Source: Nematopogon swammerdamellus
Taxonomy: Eukaryota; Arthropoda; Insecta; Lepidoptera; Adelidae
Assembly: GCA_946902875.1 (NCBI GenBank)
Contig: OX336355.1
Span: 12,371,347 to 12,435,346, forward strand
Reading direction: 5' to 3'
DNA: 64,000 nt
The notes under the pieces are model-generated. The model searched no databases. It was not told the DNA's origin and saw nothing but the letters and a program-made list of their open reading frames with translations. This document shows, piece by piece, positions 25,201-40,200 of the stretch; the first letter of the stretch is position 1, and each line of letters begins with the position of its first letter. The position numbers and the translations under genes are program-made.

Positions 25201-28200
25201 AAATACCGGAAATGAAAAGCTTTATGTTCATTTGACGCCCAAATCTAATTATAAGTCACCGCCGCTGAGTAGCTCAGCTGTGACCGAGTCAAAAGTGTGC
25301 CAGTCCGAGCCTCGCTCGTCAATTACAATCGACACACAATCAGAGGAAACTTTAAAACAATGAGAGACAACTGCCCGGAACTGAATTTTCGTTGAGTAAT
25401 CGAAAACTGATAAATCTCGTAACAAAAACTAAAAACTTGCAAAAAAAAATTATCATATTTAATTCTGTCATTATGATGTATCTTTTTGTATTTCCGTGTA
25501 TTTGTGTTATGTTTCTGCAATTAAGGTGAATTTATTGCACAATGCAATATCTTCAAATCAATGTATAGTGAACATCTATAGCATAAATTATTTAAGGCCC
25601 ATACTATAATCCAATCATGAAGATAACATTTGTGATATTCAAAAAAATTTTGAACATAAACCATTTTTCAAAGCGCGACCTGTGGCATCGTTTCACCTAC
25701 AAGTAGGTGTCTAACGATGCCCATGGACATTCTGTGATGCACGGGGATTGCGAATGCCATGCCGGGCTTTTTCACGCCCCTTTTGAAAAACCCCAGGCTT
25801 TACGTGGGAGGAAATACATGGGCAGGGAGTGTGTTCCACATTTTCCCATTTTGTTAGTAACTAAAGCATACTTGAAAAAGTTACAACTTGTCAATCATCA
25901 AATTCATCATTCATTTTCATAGTGTATATAAATTGTGATTGATATAAAAACAAATTATAGACTTATGTAGTGTGTGAATTTTAAAAAAGTCCCACATAGC
26001 AATCCAAAATGTTAGTCAAACATACATAAAACATCAACTTTCCACATTAGTAAGAATTACATGTTCAATAAATTCTCCGCAACGGAAAATGAACACCAAC
26101 CCATTAATTTAATAAAATACATGTGCTGTTGCCACCGTGCCATGTGAGGTGCGACACACCATGCATGACTAAACCTAGACTAATTTTAACAGTTCTTGAA
26201 TTGGCTTCGCCTATGTGTATCAGTAGGAGCCACAAAACAATTTTTTTGTATAAACGTATACTTTAGTATTTAGAATAAAACATTTAAAGTGAAATACTTT
26301 TCATAACAGATTCATTACAATTTTTTGATAGATAAATATATTTAAATTCAAATATACTTTAATGCAGAAATTTTCACAGACTCCGCCTCTGGCCTGCATG
26401 TTTACACTCTGTATGGTACCTATGTATAATGTTTGTGCAGCGGTAAAGAATTTATGTCTATTGTGATACTCCTAACACACTATAATAATATATATCTATC
26501 TTTATTTTACACTGTTACAAACGAGTTACAATAGGTGACCTTAATGCGCTACTTTTCAAAGATTTAAAGACGGCTCGATTAAATTTATTTTTAGCTGTCC
26601 TAGGAGATCCTCTCACGGAAAAATAATAACTCACTAAATTTTTCCAAGCATCTCTTGCCCTCAGAGGCTAGAGATTGTTTAGTAGTTACGATGGGGCTGG
26701 CATAGTCGACAGTCGGCTAAAGCACTATTTCATAAAGTAGAAAAAAAAAATGCACTTCAACATTTTGTACCACTGAACTTTTGTACAATGGAAGGGGTTA
26801 CGTTATGGAGAAAGAATATGGATCCGTATCAGACAACTTGTTGAGGGACCCACATTCTTTTCGCTGGGACTTGTTGCTCCACATCGACCACTACCAGTTG
26901 ACACTCTTTAGGGGCAGTTACCATATTAGTCAACTTCGAGTTTTGGTAAACTTTTTTTTTTTGCATCGTGACCATATAAAAATTAAAAATTTTTTTTAAA
27001 TATAAATGTTTGTGTTCTTTTTTCATTTCCTGAATAAATAATCACCTCTACCCGACGTGTTACATCACTTTGTCGCCCTGTACAAAAAAAAAATATTTTT
27101 TTTTTCAAATTTCAATTCATAAATAATTTCGCCGTCTTCCCTAACGGAAGCGCTGTGTAAAGCAAAAAGTAACGGCAGCGGTGCAGCCAGCAGAGCGTCA
27201 CACACAATGACCTTGGACCCACTGTAACGTGACAAAAAGGCATTTCTTCTCTCGTGCACCGCGACACTCGAGCGCCACATACTCTGGCCGCTTGTGCTAT
27301 TTGACCAGACTGTCTTTTTTTTATTTGAAGTATTTATATTTTTTTGGGCTTGAAATAATACTTAATTTGTATGTCATTATAAGAATGTAATCGGCGTTCA
27401 AATATATGGAGTATTATTATAATATATTATAAGCATTCATAAGGAAAGGGACTTTTTTTTATGTAAACTGACACGGTTGGCTACATCACCTACTACATCC
27501 GTCATGTCAGCCCATAACACCTTGGTGAACTAGGTGCCATGTCAGTACTACCCATCGGTGGTGCCGGCTACACTGAACTAGACGGAAAACAAGAACTATT
27601 TAAATAGCCGTTTCAACCGACCTTTCATTCTGTGCGGTGGTACCAACCCGGGCGATTTATGTACAGGCCGATATTATGGTGACACTCGTCGCCTGCCTGT
27701 TTTTATTTTAGGATCCTTATTGTGCAAAGACATTCAAACTACCCACTAGACCGGACAACAAGAACAAAATCGTAATCCTATAAATTTTTACCTAAGTAAT
27801 AAGTCGCTCCCACTAGAGTGACATGAGTTTGATACGCCCGCATATGAAGTTATAGATGGCGTTATTGACGTTCGAGATCAACGTTTTTGTATGAAAATGT
27901 TCTCAATGCCCGCTCTAGAATCAGGTTATGTTTTAATTTTAATATTCTCTTTGTTACTGACTAAGATTAAAAGTTGATTTTTAATTAATCGTTTTATTGA
28001 TTATTGTTAATTTATTCATTGTTTTATTTAGTTTTATATTGCAGTTCCTTTAATTTATTATTTTACTGCAACTTCAACTATGTGTACTTTTTAATAGAAT
28101 ATTTGACAGGTTGAAACTGAATGACCTACGCGGAGTTAGATTTATGCAAAATGCTGCTCCATATAAAAAATTACTCACCTATATTTAAACTTTAATATTT

Positions 28201-31200
28201 CTGAGAGTCAACTAATAAGTTGAACGAGCACGTACTTCCACCGATTATGAACTAGTTGAATATGACACGACCGTGCGAATAACAGTGCCTCCGCTAACTA
28301 CCGCTACTAATATTACGCCTTGCGCATACAAATGTCCCGCTTGGACTAACTACACTTAAATTGTACTGTTTTAATTTCGATGTAAAATTCGCAATGCAAT
28401 ATAATATGTACAGCTAGTTATTACTTACCTAATGTAATCAGTATTATGGGTCTATAAAAAAAATTATATTTATAGTTTTACATTTAAGTACATAAATAAA
28501 TAAACAAAAACATACATATATACATTTAGACTCATCAAGGTCACCTACTCAACCACAAGACCTAAAGCTACACAAAGGTTTGAGCCATCAGTGGCCCCCT
28601 TTGCGGGGTATATTTGGTTTCCCTAAAAAAATATTAAATTATTAGATACAATGTGATATTTTACAAATATGGAATGGAAATTTGGAATAGACATTATGAT
28701 CAACATAATGATAGTTGAAAGAACTCCAAAGCATTATGAGAATAAACAATTTGACAAGAACCGTCACCAAAATTTAAATAAATGAGGTGATAAAAATTCA
28801 AATTTAAAGCGACGGGCGCACTCAAAACCTGTTTTTCAATATTAGTCACACAACTTGAAAATAATGTTATTGTTATTACCTGTGTTTCCTAAAATAGTTA
28901 CTAGATCTAGCAAAAAGTCATTATTTAAAAGTGTTCTCAGGCATAACTTTATTCAAGACCACTGGCGGCTGGTCCTAAAGTGCGCTCGTGCGCCGCACTA
29001 CCGTACCACGAGAAGTCTTAACTTCACTCAAAATAAATAATATCTTACAACATACCTACATTAAAACCATAAAGATCCACCATAAAGTACTCCAAATAAA
29101 TAAGAATGTGAATTCGACCTTATTTTATAGATCACAAGGCACTTTTTTGCGAGTAAACGCGCGCCGCGTGCGGAATCGAAACGCGCACGCGGGTCTCCCA
29201 TACTGAATGTATTGGGATCGGCAAAACACCGCTGGCGCGTGAGACAAAAGATACTTCATAGAAATAGTATGGGCCGAAATGGAGTTCTGCGTGCGGCGCA
29301 CGATCGCCAAACAAGGACGCTATATCGTGAATAGCCGCGCGTGCGACACGTCGCGAGCGATTCGTTTTGCACGAGTCCGTCTACCTAGAGTCAGCGCGCT
29401 GTCATGTGATGTCACATACCCGTTAGCGCGCGAATATTTAAAATGGGATATGGTTAGATTTTGTGCTTTCTGTCATGTGATACTGTGAATTAAATGGTTC
29501 CGATATTTGCCTAAGAGTTGGTTAAAGGTAAGGCTTTACAATCAGGTGATCCCGGGTTCAATTCCTACTTTCAAATGCTTTTATTTTTATATATTTTTTT
29601 AAAGTATTTTTTGGGATATTACTACTTTTTCTTTTTGAAAGATGCAGTAGTGTTGTGGTCTATGGGTGTGTTCATAAAGGTACTAAAAATTAGTTAAAAA
29701 ATTTGTTTGGTTTATTTTTTTCTTGTTTTTTGCAACTCATTGAGTGTCTTTAGAATATTCATAGTACTAGGCACATACATAATAAAACGCAGGAGTTTAA
29801 AAAATTCGGAAGTCCCGATCTTAATATAACATGACGGGAATTTGTTGGGAAATTTGGTATTTAAGTAGTAAGTACTTAGCGCACAACCGGTCACTGAAGT
29901 CACCAGCCGCCACTGTTCAAGACGCTTTTCAAATATTTCGTCATTAAATCTTATTAAACCAACAACATAAACGGGCAAACTTTTCACAGCATGCAACATT
30001 CAAAATGCATTCATTTAGCTAATGTCTTACATTATTCAAACATGCCCCTACATATACTTACATAATGTACTGTACAGTGTACATTACACACTCGTACAAG
30101 GTAACTTCAATGTAAGTTCAAAAAGAAAAAAAAAATCATAGGAGGCCAAAAGTTGCTTCGAGAAAAGGATGATACATCCGTGTTTGCTCGACTTGGCGGG
30201 GGCACTGCCGTACCCCCAGAACAAGACAGTTTTCAGCAGCTACAGAAATTTCTTTTCTTTTGTTCTTAAAATTTTTCAGTAAAAAATTCTTTCTAATTTC
30301 ACTAAGTAACCAGTAAGTGTGTTAGTGACAAGACAATACAAGATTCAAATCAACACATTAGTCGGTTATTTCAAATCGATCACGTCACAATAAGATTGAA
30401 ATAAACCTGCTTACAGTGATTCAAAAAAGTTCATCTGATCTAGAGGGTTGGTACTGGGGAGAAAAAAACAAAAACAATAAATAAATATGATTAGTTGTGA
30501 AAGGTGTCTGTGGGATTGGTAAATCAGTGCACACACATTTTAAATATAAAAATAGGATTGAAAATAATTTTACAACAAAGACAAATACGATTGTAATAAT
30601 ATTTCCATATCATAGCTTATACATATCCTCTGTTTTATTTTTGTGGTATATAAATTGGTTGGAATCAATAGCTACATAAGACCCTCTCCAAAACATTTTA
30701 GAAATTACCAACGCTTCTGTAATATCACAGATACAACGCAGTCGCTTTCAGATGAGAAATATTAGCAATATCGATAACTACTGGATGTTGGAGAAAATAA
30801 TTACTCTCCAACCATCAAAATAAGTAGGACATTTTTACAGTTTCTCTGAAGAAGCCAATAGTTATTGGTGGTAACAAATTCAACTTCAAACGACACTTGA
30901 TTTATACCATTCATTAGAAATGAAATAAATTATATTTATTTGTACCTAAATAAAACCAATCAATACTAATAATAAATCTGTAAGGGATGGTGATGGAGTA
31001 AGTTACTTTGTTTAAGGAAATATTGATTATTGAAATATTGTAGCCTCTATGTATGATACTAAAGCTAAATTGACGATTTTTAGAAATCTTTTCTGTATGT
31101 ATGTATGTATGTATGTTCCTCCATAACTCTTAAAGCCATAATCCGAATTTGATGAAACTTACTACAAGCCCATTTTACTATACGGGACACAGGATAGGCT

Positions 31201-34200
31201 TACTAAAATTCACTTCCGGCTACGCTAAGATGTGGCTCCCATACAAATCGAATTGTTCCAAGCGCCGAAATAAAGAGCGGCGCGGCGCGGAGGGGGTTAG
31301 TGGCGCGGGGTGCGGTCTGGCGGAGCGCGGTGTGTGTATGCATTGTCTTGAGCAGACTTTCTTATTTAATTCGATTCATAATATTATGTAGGTTAACTTC
31401 GTTAGGTATCTATTTGATTAATTTTAGGTGCAAACCTATCGGCTGCTCCAGAGTGAAACACTGTATTAACCAAATGCTAAATTGTCCAGGAGAGCGAAAA
31501 TAGCGGAAAATTTAAATATAACAATTTCTGTTCTATTTAAAGGAAAAGTAAATATGCAGTTAATTAAAAAAAAAATACATCTTTGTAGTGATATGTACCA
31601 TATGTTTTTATTGTTATAACTAGCTTTTGCACGCGGCTTCGCTCGCGTGAAATTCGTATTTCAAAGAAAGAAAGTAAGTAACTAAGGGCGAGCTAGGTTC
31701 AGGTAAACGATAAACCGTCTCGAAGAAAGTGAGTAACTTTTTGAGGCCGAAGGCGGAGTTGCGTTCAGGAAGACGATAAACCTTCTCGAAGACAGTAACT
31801 ATGGGCGAGGCCGAAGGCCGAGCTGCGTTCAGGAAGAGGATAAACCATCTTTAAGAAAGTAAGTAACAAAGGGCGAGGCCGAAGGCCGAGCTGCGTTCAG
31901 GAAGAGGGTAACCTTTTCGAAGAAAGTAAGTAACTATGGGCAAGGCCGAAGGCCGAGCTGCGTTCAGGATGAGGGTAAACTTTTCGAAGAAAGTAAGTAA
32001 CAGAGGGCGAGGTCGAAGGCCGAGCTGCGTTCAGAAAGACGATAAACCCTTTCGAAGACAGTAAGTAACTATGGGCGAGGCCGAAATCCGAGCTGCGTTC
32101 AGGATGAGGGTAAACTTTTCGAAGAAAGTAAGTAACAGAGGGCGAGGCCGAAGGCCTAGCTGAGTTCAAGAAGACGATAAACCTTTTCGAAGATAGTAAG
32201 TAACTATGGGCGAGGCCGAAGGCCGAGCTGCGTTCAGAAAGACGAAAAATTCTCGAAGACAGTAAGTAACTATGGGAGAGGCCGAAGGCCGAGATGTGTT
32301 CAGGAAGAGGATAAACCTTTTCGAAGAAAGTAAGTAACAAAGAAGTTACTTTCTTCGAGAAGATTTATGGTCTTCCTGAACGCAGCTCGGCCTTCGGACT
32401 AGCCCTCTGTTACTTCCTTTCTTGGAAAAGGTTATCCTCTTCCCGAACGCAGCTCGGCCATCGGCCTCGCCCATAGTTACTTACTGTCTTCGAGAAGGTT
32501 TATCGTTTTCCTGAACGCAGCTCGGCCTTCGGCCTCGCTCTCTGTTACTTACTTTCTTCGAAAAGTTTGCCCTCATCCTGAACGCAGCTCGGCCTTCGGC
32601 CTCGCCCATAGTTACTTACTTTCTTCGAAAAGGTTATCCTCTTCCTGAACGCAGCTCGGCCTTCGGCCTCGCCCTTTGTTACTTACTTTCTTAAAGATGG
32701 TTCATCCTCTTCCTGAACGCAGCTCGGCCTTCGGCCTCAAAAAGTTACTCACTTTCTTCGAGACGGTTTATCGTTTACCTGAACCCAGCTCGCCCTTAGT
32801 TACTTACTTTCTTCCTTTGAAATACGAATTTCACGCGAGCGAAGCCGCGGGCAAAAGCTAGTAAATAAATAAAACAATTCTGTGATAACTAAATCATCAT
32901 ATTATTATGATAATCTACAGACCACAAAAGAAATAATAAATTATGAACTCTATGAAATAACATTCATCCATGTGCAATGTGCATGATGGTGATGGAGATC
33001 TGATAATGGTGCTTCCCATACAGTACCCAAGTTGTGTGGTGTCGTGATGCAATTGACATGAATCTGTACCAATATACAATTAACTGCTGCCTACTTAGCT
33101 TTCTTTGAGAATGAATTCACGAACAGAGAAACGGACACAGAGGAGTCTAATAAATTATTAACAATACGCCCAAGTGAGTTCAAATTTCATTAGGTTTCAT
33201 TATCAAGTTCAGCCGGAGTACACATACCTTCGAATTGAGTGTTAAGTTATAACAATAAAATTGGTCCATAACAAATTGCAACTGTAACTTTTTTTAAAAT
33301 AGCTCCTGTGGTGACAGTATCCAACTTTAAGTTACATCTAGCGTGACATAGGAAACAGGCTCCATATATTGAATTGTAGGTAAATAAAATGCTGCATCGA
33401 GCGGTGTTGTGTCATTTTAGAATCAGCCGAACACCTACGTCGATAGACGTAAATACTGTCATATCACATTTTTATACTGACTTCTCCGGCACAGCGGCTG
33501 GACGTGTCAATGCTATCGGTTCAAACTCGGGTTTAATTTGAAATGTTCATATTACAATAATTTGGCCCCAGGTTTCAAATGAAAAATTTTGCATTATTAG
33601 ATTTCAAGCCGGGATTGGATGGATGAGAAGAGCGGAAGACCGCGTATGGTGGCGTGCCTTGGGAGAGGCCTATGTCCAGCAGTGGACCGATACAGGCTGA
33701 TGATGATGATGATGAGATTTCAAGCCAAGGAATGATCTATCAGTACAGTTGTTTTCATCAGCAATGTAGTGATTTGAAGTGTAAGCTTTACCTGCGGTGA
33801 CCCCAGAAGATGCCGCCCGTGTCTGCGGGCTCGAGCATGCGCGGCGTGGAGGAGCCGAACGCGAAGACGTTGGTGCGCGAGCCGTTGGAGCGCGCGGCGC
33901 GCTGCCGCTCCACGCGCTCCTCGCGCTCGCGGTCCCGCCGCAGCAGCGCCTCGCGGCGCGACACGCCCGCCTCCCATATCGCGCGCTTGCGCTCCTCCAC
34001 CTGTCGCATAACATACTACACTCGCTACAGTGCCTTGTTGCTGTTCTACACCCCTAATGTTAGCCCACTACCAGGCCTCACGCACTCTATGTACCTGCGC
34101 GCGCTAACTACCTACCGCCGAGCGGGCCGCCGGCGGTCTAATTCAGTACAAATTCGTCAGCCGCGCGAAACATACCTACACGCTCGCCTACGCTACTGCG

Positions 34201-37200
34201 CGCAGCTGCAAAGCAATAATGCACTTTACACTCGATCGTTTAGGTACATTTTCGCACGCAGCGATTGGCGACGTGAAACATTAGGCTATTAAAGCCGAAG
34301 GTATGGAACTTTTTATATGGAGTGATTTATCTGTTACGAAGTAACTATTAAGTAATCGTGCCACTACTCTTCTCTCTGCCTGCCGGGACTATGTGACATG
34401 TCAGTTCTTAACTTTGATCCTGCTTGCTACACTGAACTGAACGCAAAACACAAGAGTCACAGCCATTTCCACCGACCTTCATTTAGTGCGGTGGTAACAA
34501 TGCAACTATCTAGTAAGGTAAGGGTATGTATGCTGCACCTTTTTCTAAATGGAGTATTGATCTCCGCGCGCTACGGTCCTGACAAACCACAGACGTCTCT
34601 TCCATGCTCATAATTTTGTTTTCATCCATCATCAGTTCTGGGTACTACCATTACTACTACTAAGTTTTACCCTTTTCGACATACGCCTCTCCAATTTTCC
34701 TCCAGTCCTCCCGGCCTTCAGCGGTACGGAGCCACTGCTTTCCGCCGACGTACTTGATGTCGTCGTCCCACCTGGCGCATTCACTCCATAAATATCTTTC
34801 TTTAGTCTCCGTCATCCATCCTTCTAACATGACAGTACCACCGACCCTATGCCACGACTGAGGGACTATCTCTTTGAGAGATTGTCTGCCTTTTTAGGTA
34901 CCTCATTTGGTTTTTTTTCAGTATTGGTGGCTGATTCAGAGGGGCCAGACAGAGCACATGTTCCAATCAGTATCACCTCCGAAATAGTAGGTGCCATACC
35001 GGAGATTCCCCTTTGGATTACTGGTTACATGGGTGTCTACCACCTAATAAGGGTCAAGGGAAAGGAACTACAGTTTTACACAGGTTCCGAACGGTGAAGC
35101 AGCAGATGTAGTTATGCACGTAAATGTTTCCATCAGAAAAAACTCATTGATGCACGTCGGCCGGAATCGAACCTCGGACCTTGAGATCTAAAGTCAAAGC
35201 CAAAACCGCACCGACCGTGCTTAATATCTGTACGACAGATTAGGAAAGGTTGCTGTACATACTCTGTGAGATTTTTCTTTGTAAGATTTTTGTGGACCAT
35301 CGAAGTATTTCTACCTAGTAACCTAGAAACATAGAAATGTGGGCAAGTTGGGTTAGGTTATTTATTGGGTTTAATAAGTTGTGCACTAAGGTTAAGACCA
35401 GACAAATCAAGTCTAAATATGTGGATTTCTACAGAATGGTAACGGAAATCCATTTCAACCTTCAATCAAAATTTCTTTCAACCCATTATTAAATTGAAAA
35501 TTTTCCATTACAAAAATGTAATCCCGGGAATGCTGTAACAGCTGGCCCAAGTATAAAACATGTGAAAGCCAACTGTGACCAAAGTTGACGCTTTGGTCAC
35601 GGTTGGCGTTTGCGAGTCTATTGGTCATCTTCAGACCATCATCAGCTATCTATAGTACGTGTGTACGCGCGCGAGTTCCCTCGATTTCTTAAGTGACAGG
35701 CCGTCTTTATAGTCAAAGAAATTAGGGTCAACAGTTACGGCTCAATAGCGTAAATGCATTGCGGGCTGCCGAACATTATAACTGGGCACCCAGTGTTGAG
35801 CACTGCTTTATTTAAATACATACATACAAAACATTTTTTTTTCAGACACGGTTGCCGGTAGCCATTTCAACCCACCATTCATTCAGTACGATGGCACCAA
35901 CACTGACGGGTTAAACCCTACCATCTAGTAAGGTAAGAAGGGAAGGGACCTACAGTTTTACGTGGAATCCGAACAATGGTCAGCCTCCAACGGTCGAGTG
36001 GTCAACCATCAAAGTGTTGACCGCGCCCAGGTGTGCTTATGATCACGACCGACAGTCGATCGACCGCACCACTGAGGTACCGAGGCTTACACGCCTGTTC
36101 CCCAATGGAGTAGGCAGAGACAAACAAATCTCCTAGTACCACGATCCTGACACATCTCTGTTGCCTCCTCAACTCTCATAATGTTTATGGGTAGGTACTA
36201 CGCTTTCTAAGCACATGCCCGATCTGGTCTAGGTATGTGCGTCTAGGGGCGACCCTTCCCGAGTCTTGCGCTCACATTCGCTCCATAAATCTCTTTCGTT
36301 AGTCTCCTATTATCCATCCTTTGAACATGACCGCACCACCGAGCAATCCTCGTCACTAATATTCGGATCTTCTTTCAGGCCAGAACTCTCTCGCACTAAA
36401 CTGTTTTACAATAGTTCATTTAGAAGAATAGTTTCGTAGAAAAATATATAAGACTGTGTTTTAACTTTGCATTGTCAAAGATGTTTAATTAAATATTATA
36501 TAATATGTAATAAAATATTAATAAACTATAATAATGAAATATTTACTGTACAATCGCTGAATAAAATTTCCAACTAGACTGCAAGCAAGGTTGACTTGTT
36601 TATATATTAAAGTTTTATCATTTTTATTAATGTAATTTTTTTTAAACATTGCATGTTGGTATAAGCCTGTTGAATAAATAAAATAAAAAATAAATAAATC
36701 CGTGCCAATTAAAAATAAGTAAAAATACAAATTGCTTTAGTACATTGCAAAATGTGAAAATTTTAAAGGTAAAAATAACTCTAGCACAAATATCGAGATG
36801 AATTTCATAAGCGTTCATCTTCAGCGGTGGAAGCATTAAAAATAAGATTGCTTCAAGTGCTGGCCTCCACGGCAGCGCCGCAATGTAAATATTTGCTTCC
36901 GAAATATGCAGCCGTAGACACGAGCTGGCCACGAAATGCATCGCACTTTCACTCAGCATTACCGCACATTCACATTTTATTTAGGTATATTGTAGACATT
37001 TTAGTTAATTTACACTTTCACTCGGAGAGTTAGTAACATATTTATTTTGAAATCCAAAAAAAAATTCCTAATTGCGTTTGCAAATTTAAACAGAACATAA
37101 TTAAAAGGTAAATTTCTCATATTTGATGTACGATGCCAAGGACAAGATCCCGTGCTAAAGGGCGGCAGGCTAGCCACCTTTCACCTTGGCACGGTCTGTC

Positions 37201-40200
37201 TACCGAGTCATGCAGCAGGTGGGTCTTCACGCCTTACTTCCTGATTGATTATGCATAAATGCACAAATAAAAAAAATTTATAAGTTATCTTGTCTGAATA
37301 CTTTGAAACATGGTGGCGTAATTTACCCGACAGTATTTGCAGCACAACGCAGATTACTCTGTGGAAAATATTCAAGAAATGAGTACAAAATGTGTATTAT
37401 TTATTTCAATTTTTAATGCCTGACAACTCACATCAAAACAATACAACCTAAAATAAGACGCCATGCACTATATGCCACTCTCAACAAAATAAGCCGGGTT
37501 CACACCGCCGATAACTGTGTTAACATAACTTAACGTAACTTGATTATTTTGCAAAAATTTTATTATTTGATTTTTAAAATGCTTCTTGCACGCATCGCGA
37601 GTGTGCAGGGATCACGCGTTTGCACCGCGCTTTGTCCACTAAATTGCTATTTTCTTAATAACCATTTGAGATATAAACTTGAAAATAGTTTTCATGCCGT
37701 AAGAACTAAATGGATTATTTAATAATTTTTTTTAAAGATTTATGGAGCTTTTCGTTTCCGAGTAATCACCTTAGACAGTGAGACAGACGAACAGAGGGGC
37801 GGGCGGTTGGACAGACACCTGATCGATATTATAAAGGCCGTAAACCGTAAAAATAATGCTTTATAAATATATATAGCTGTACAAAATAGAAAGTTAAAAA
37901 TAAGAACAAGGTTTGTTTGTTTCAAAAAGTTACATAATTATTTTTTTCTGCAATTTTCAACTTGATTTCTCTACGAGTAACATTGTCTCTATGAGAGTAA
38001 AGTTCGAGAGTGTACAAATTAAAAATAAATACCAAAACTTCTTAAAAATCACTAGACAACTTCTCAAAAATTTTGATTAAGAAAAATTATTACTGAAATT
38101 ATTTACCAGAACTGTCACATAATGTGATTTACACTGAAGCATTGTTAATTACTAAACTTAAGTTTTATTAACAAAATCAACCGCAGCGCGCACACTCTCT
38201 CCCGCAGTGAACTGTTAAAATCTGTGAAATGCAGCGTGGAAACACTCTGAGAATGCAACGCGACAATCGTAAAGGAAGTCCGCGCTATTTCCGTACCACT
38301 CCTGTCGCGCTCCGGCCCTAACTAATCTGATACAGGATACGGCTATATTTATTTTGGATCCTTATTACAATGTCCCGCCGTATTTTTTCAAATGGTTATA
38401 TTTTTAATTGACTTGAACAATTCGATGTTTCCTAATCATAACCTTACGTATTTTTAGGTTCTGCACCTCAAAGAGTTGAAAACGAAACCTGATGGTCCGG
38501 TCTGACTAGTGCGTACCTGTCCGTCCATCTATCTGTCTGTACCAGGGTCACGCCTTCTAAACTGATCGTACCAAGTAGAAATTAGAAACGAAATTCGCAG
38601 GGTTCCGACACAACTAAACTTCAAAACTGGCCAAGCCCAGTGCTGGAGCTTGGAAAGAATAGCACCACTGCACCTTTCCCAATGCATGTCGTAAATAGCT
38701 ACTAAGGGATAAAGGCGAAACGTCGTGCTAAAGGGCGACAGCGATAGGCTAGCCATCTATCACCTTGGCACAGTACTTCCACGGTCATGCAGTAGGTAGG
38801 TAACTGTTTTATTTTTGTCTAGCTATAAAAGTGTATTTACTTCTCGGAAAAATGGGCCCAACTGCAAGCCAACACAATAGAAAAACGTCATTGCCCTCTA
38901 TTGCATATACTGAGGTGGGCCCAATTTGTCGCCAATTTGTTTAGTTTTGGTTTTTAAAGGAACGACAAATAAACTCTCATTTCATATTCATATTCATTTC
39001 ATTTAATCTATCATTTCATTTTCCTTACCTATAATAAAATCCAACATCTGCTTTCTGTCTGAGTGTCTGAGTGTCTGAGTGTATGTCTGTCTGTCCGCTT
39101 ATAACTCGAGAACCACTGAACCGATTTTAATAAAACAAAATTCTACGGATAGCTTGATTCTTCCCATCAACTATAGGCTACTTACTATCACGCTAAATGG
39201 CTTATGAGGTTAGCAGTGAAGTGAAATTTGAGAGCAGGCGGAGCCGCGGGCACAGCTTGTCTATAATAAAGAGGACAAAAAGAACTGACACAAGGGACTT
39301 GTCACAAGATTCCAATTCCATCTGCATTTTATTGAGAAATTAACTTCACAATGGCATAGTAATGTGGCGCCTAATATGAGAACATATGAGCATACATCGG
39401 AATCCGCGGGGCACGAATGATTCAAGGTTGTTTAGTGATGGGACAATGTATCCACAAATATCGAAAACGATCGTTATTTTAGAATAATATGAAATAATGT
39501 CGATTATTAAAACTAAGAGTATTTCTATAGAAAATAAGATATAATAAACAAATGTTGTATTTACTTTGTAGGTACAATACAAATCTGTTCAAACCACAAT
39601 ATTAGTTTTATTAGTATGGAATAGAAAAAAATTCATTTTTTTTTACCAACTTACACGTGTTACATCATAATGATATTGAAGTTTTTTTGTTACTGTTAGG
39701 AAACTGAATCGATTAGGCTATAAAAATCAACCACCTATTTTTTTATTTAAATACATAAAAAATATTTTACATAAAAAAAAGGCCAAGGTCCAAAAAAAAT
39801 AGGTCTTACAAAATTAGTTCATAGTAAGCTAAGGGGGGGTTCTGTACCGGAAATAGATCACTTTTGAAGAACAAAGAATTTTTTTTTTCACAATTTTTTT
39901 TTTTAATGTTAAATGTAAAAAAAAAATGTTTCTTAATCGTTTCGGTTTCGTGCTAGGAACAAAAAAGTCTTCCAACACGTATATCTCTTTCTTTCAGAAA
40001 TTGTGAAAAACCACAATTTTAGTTTTATTAGTATGGAATAGAAAGAATTTAATTTTTTTTACCAACTTACACGTGTTACATCATAATGGTCATGAAGACT
40101 TTTTTATTACTGTTATGAAACTGAATCGATTAGGTTATAAAAATCAACCACCAATTTTTTTAGTTAAATACCTACATAAAAAAATTTTTTACTTAAAAAA

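Noticed and set aside
33797..34292. Plus-strand frames of 86 and 160 codons
   Set aside because: Antisense of ens exon 33792-34000 running into GC-rich intron; no motif and no splice support.
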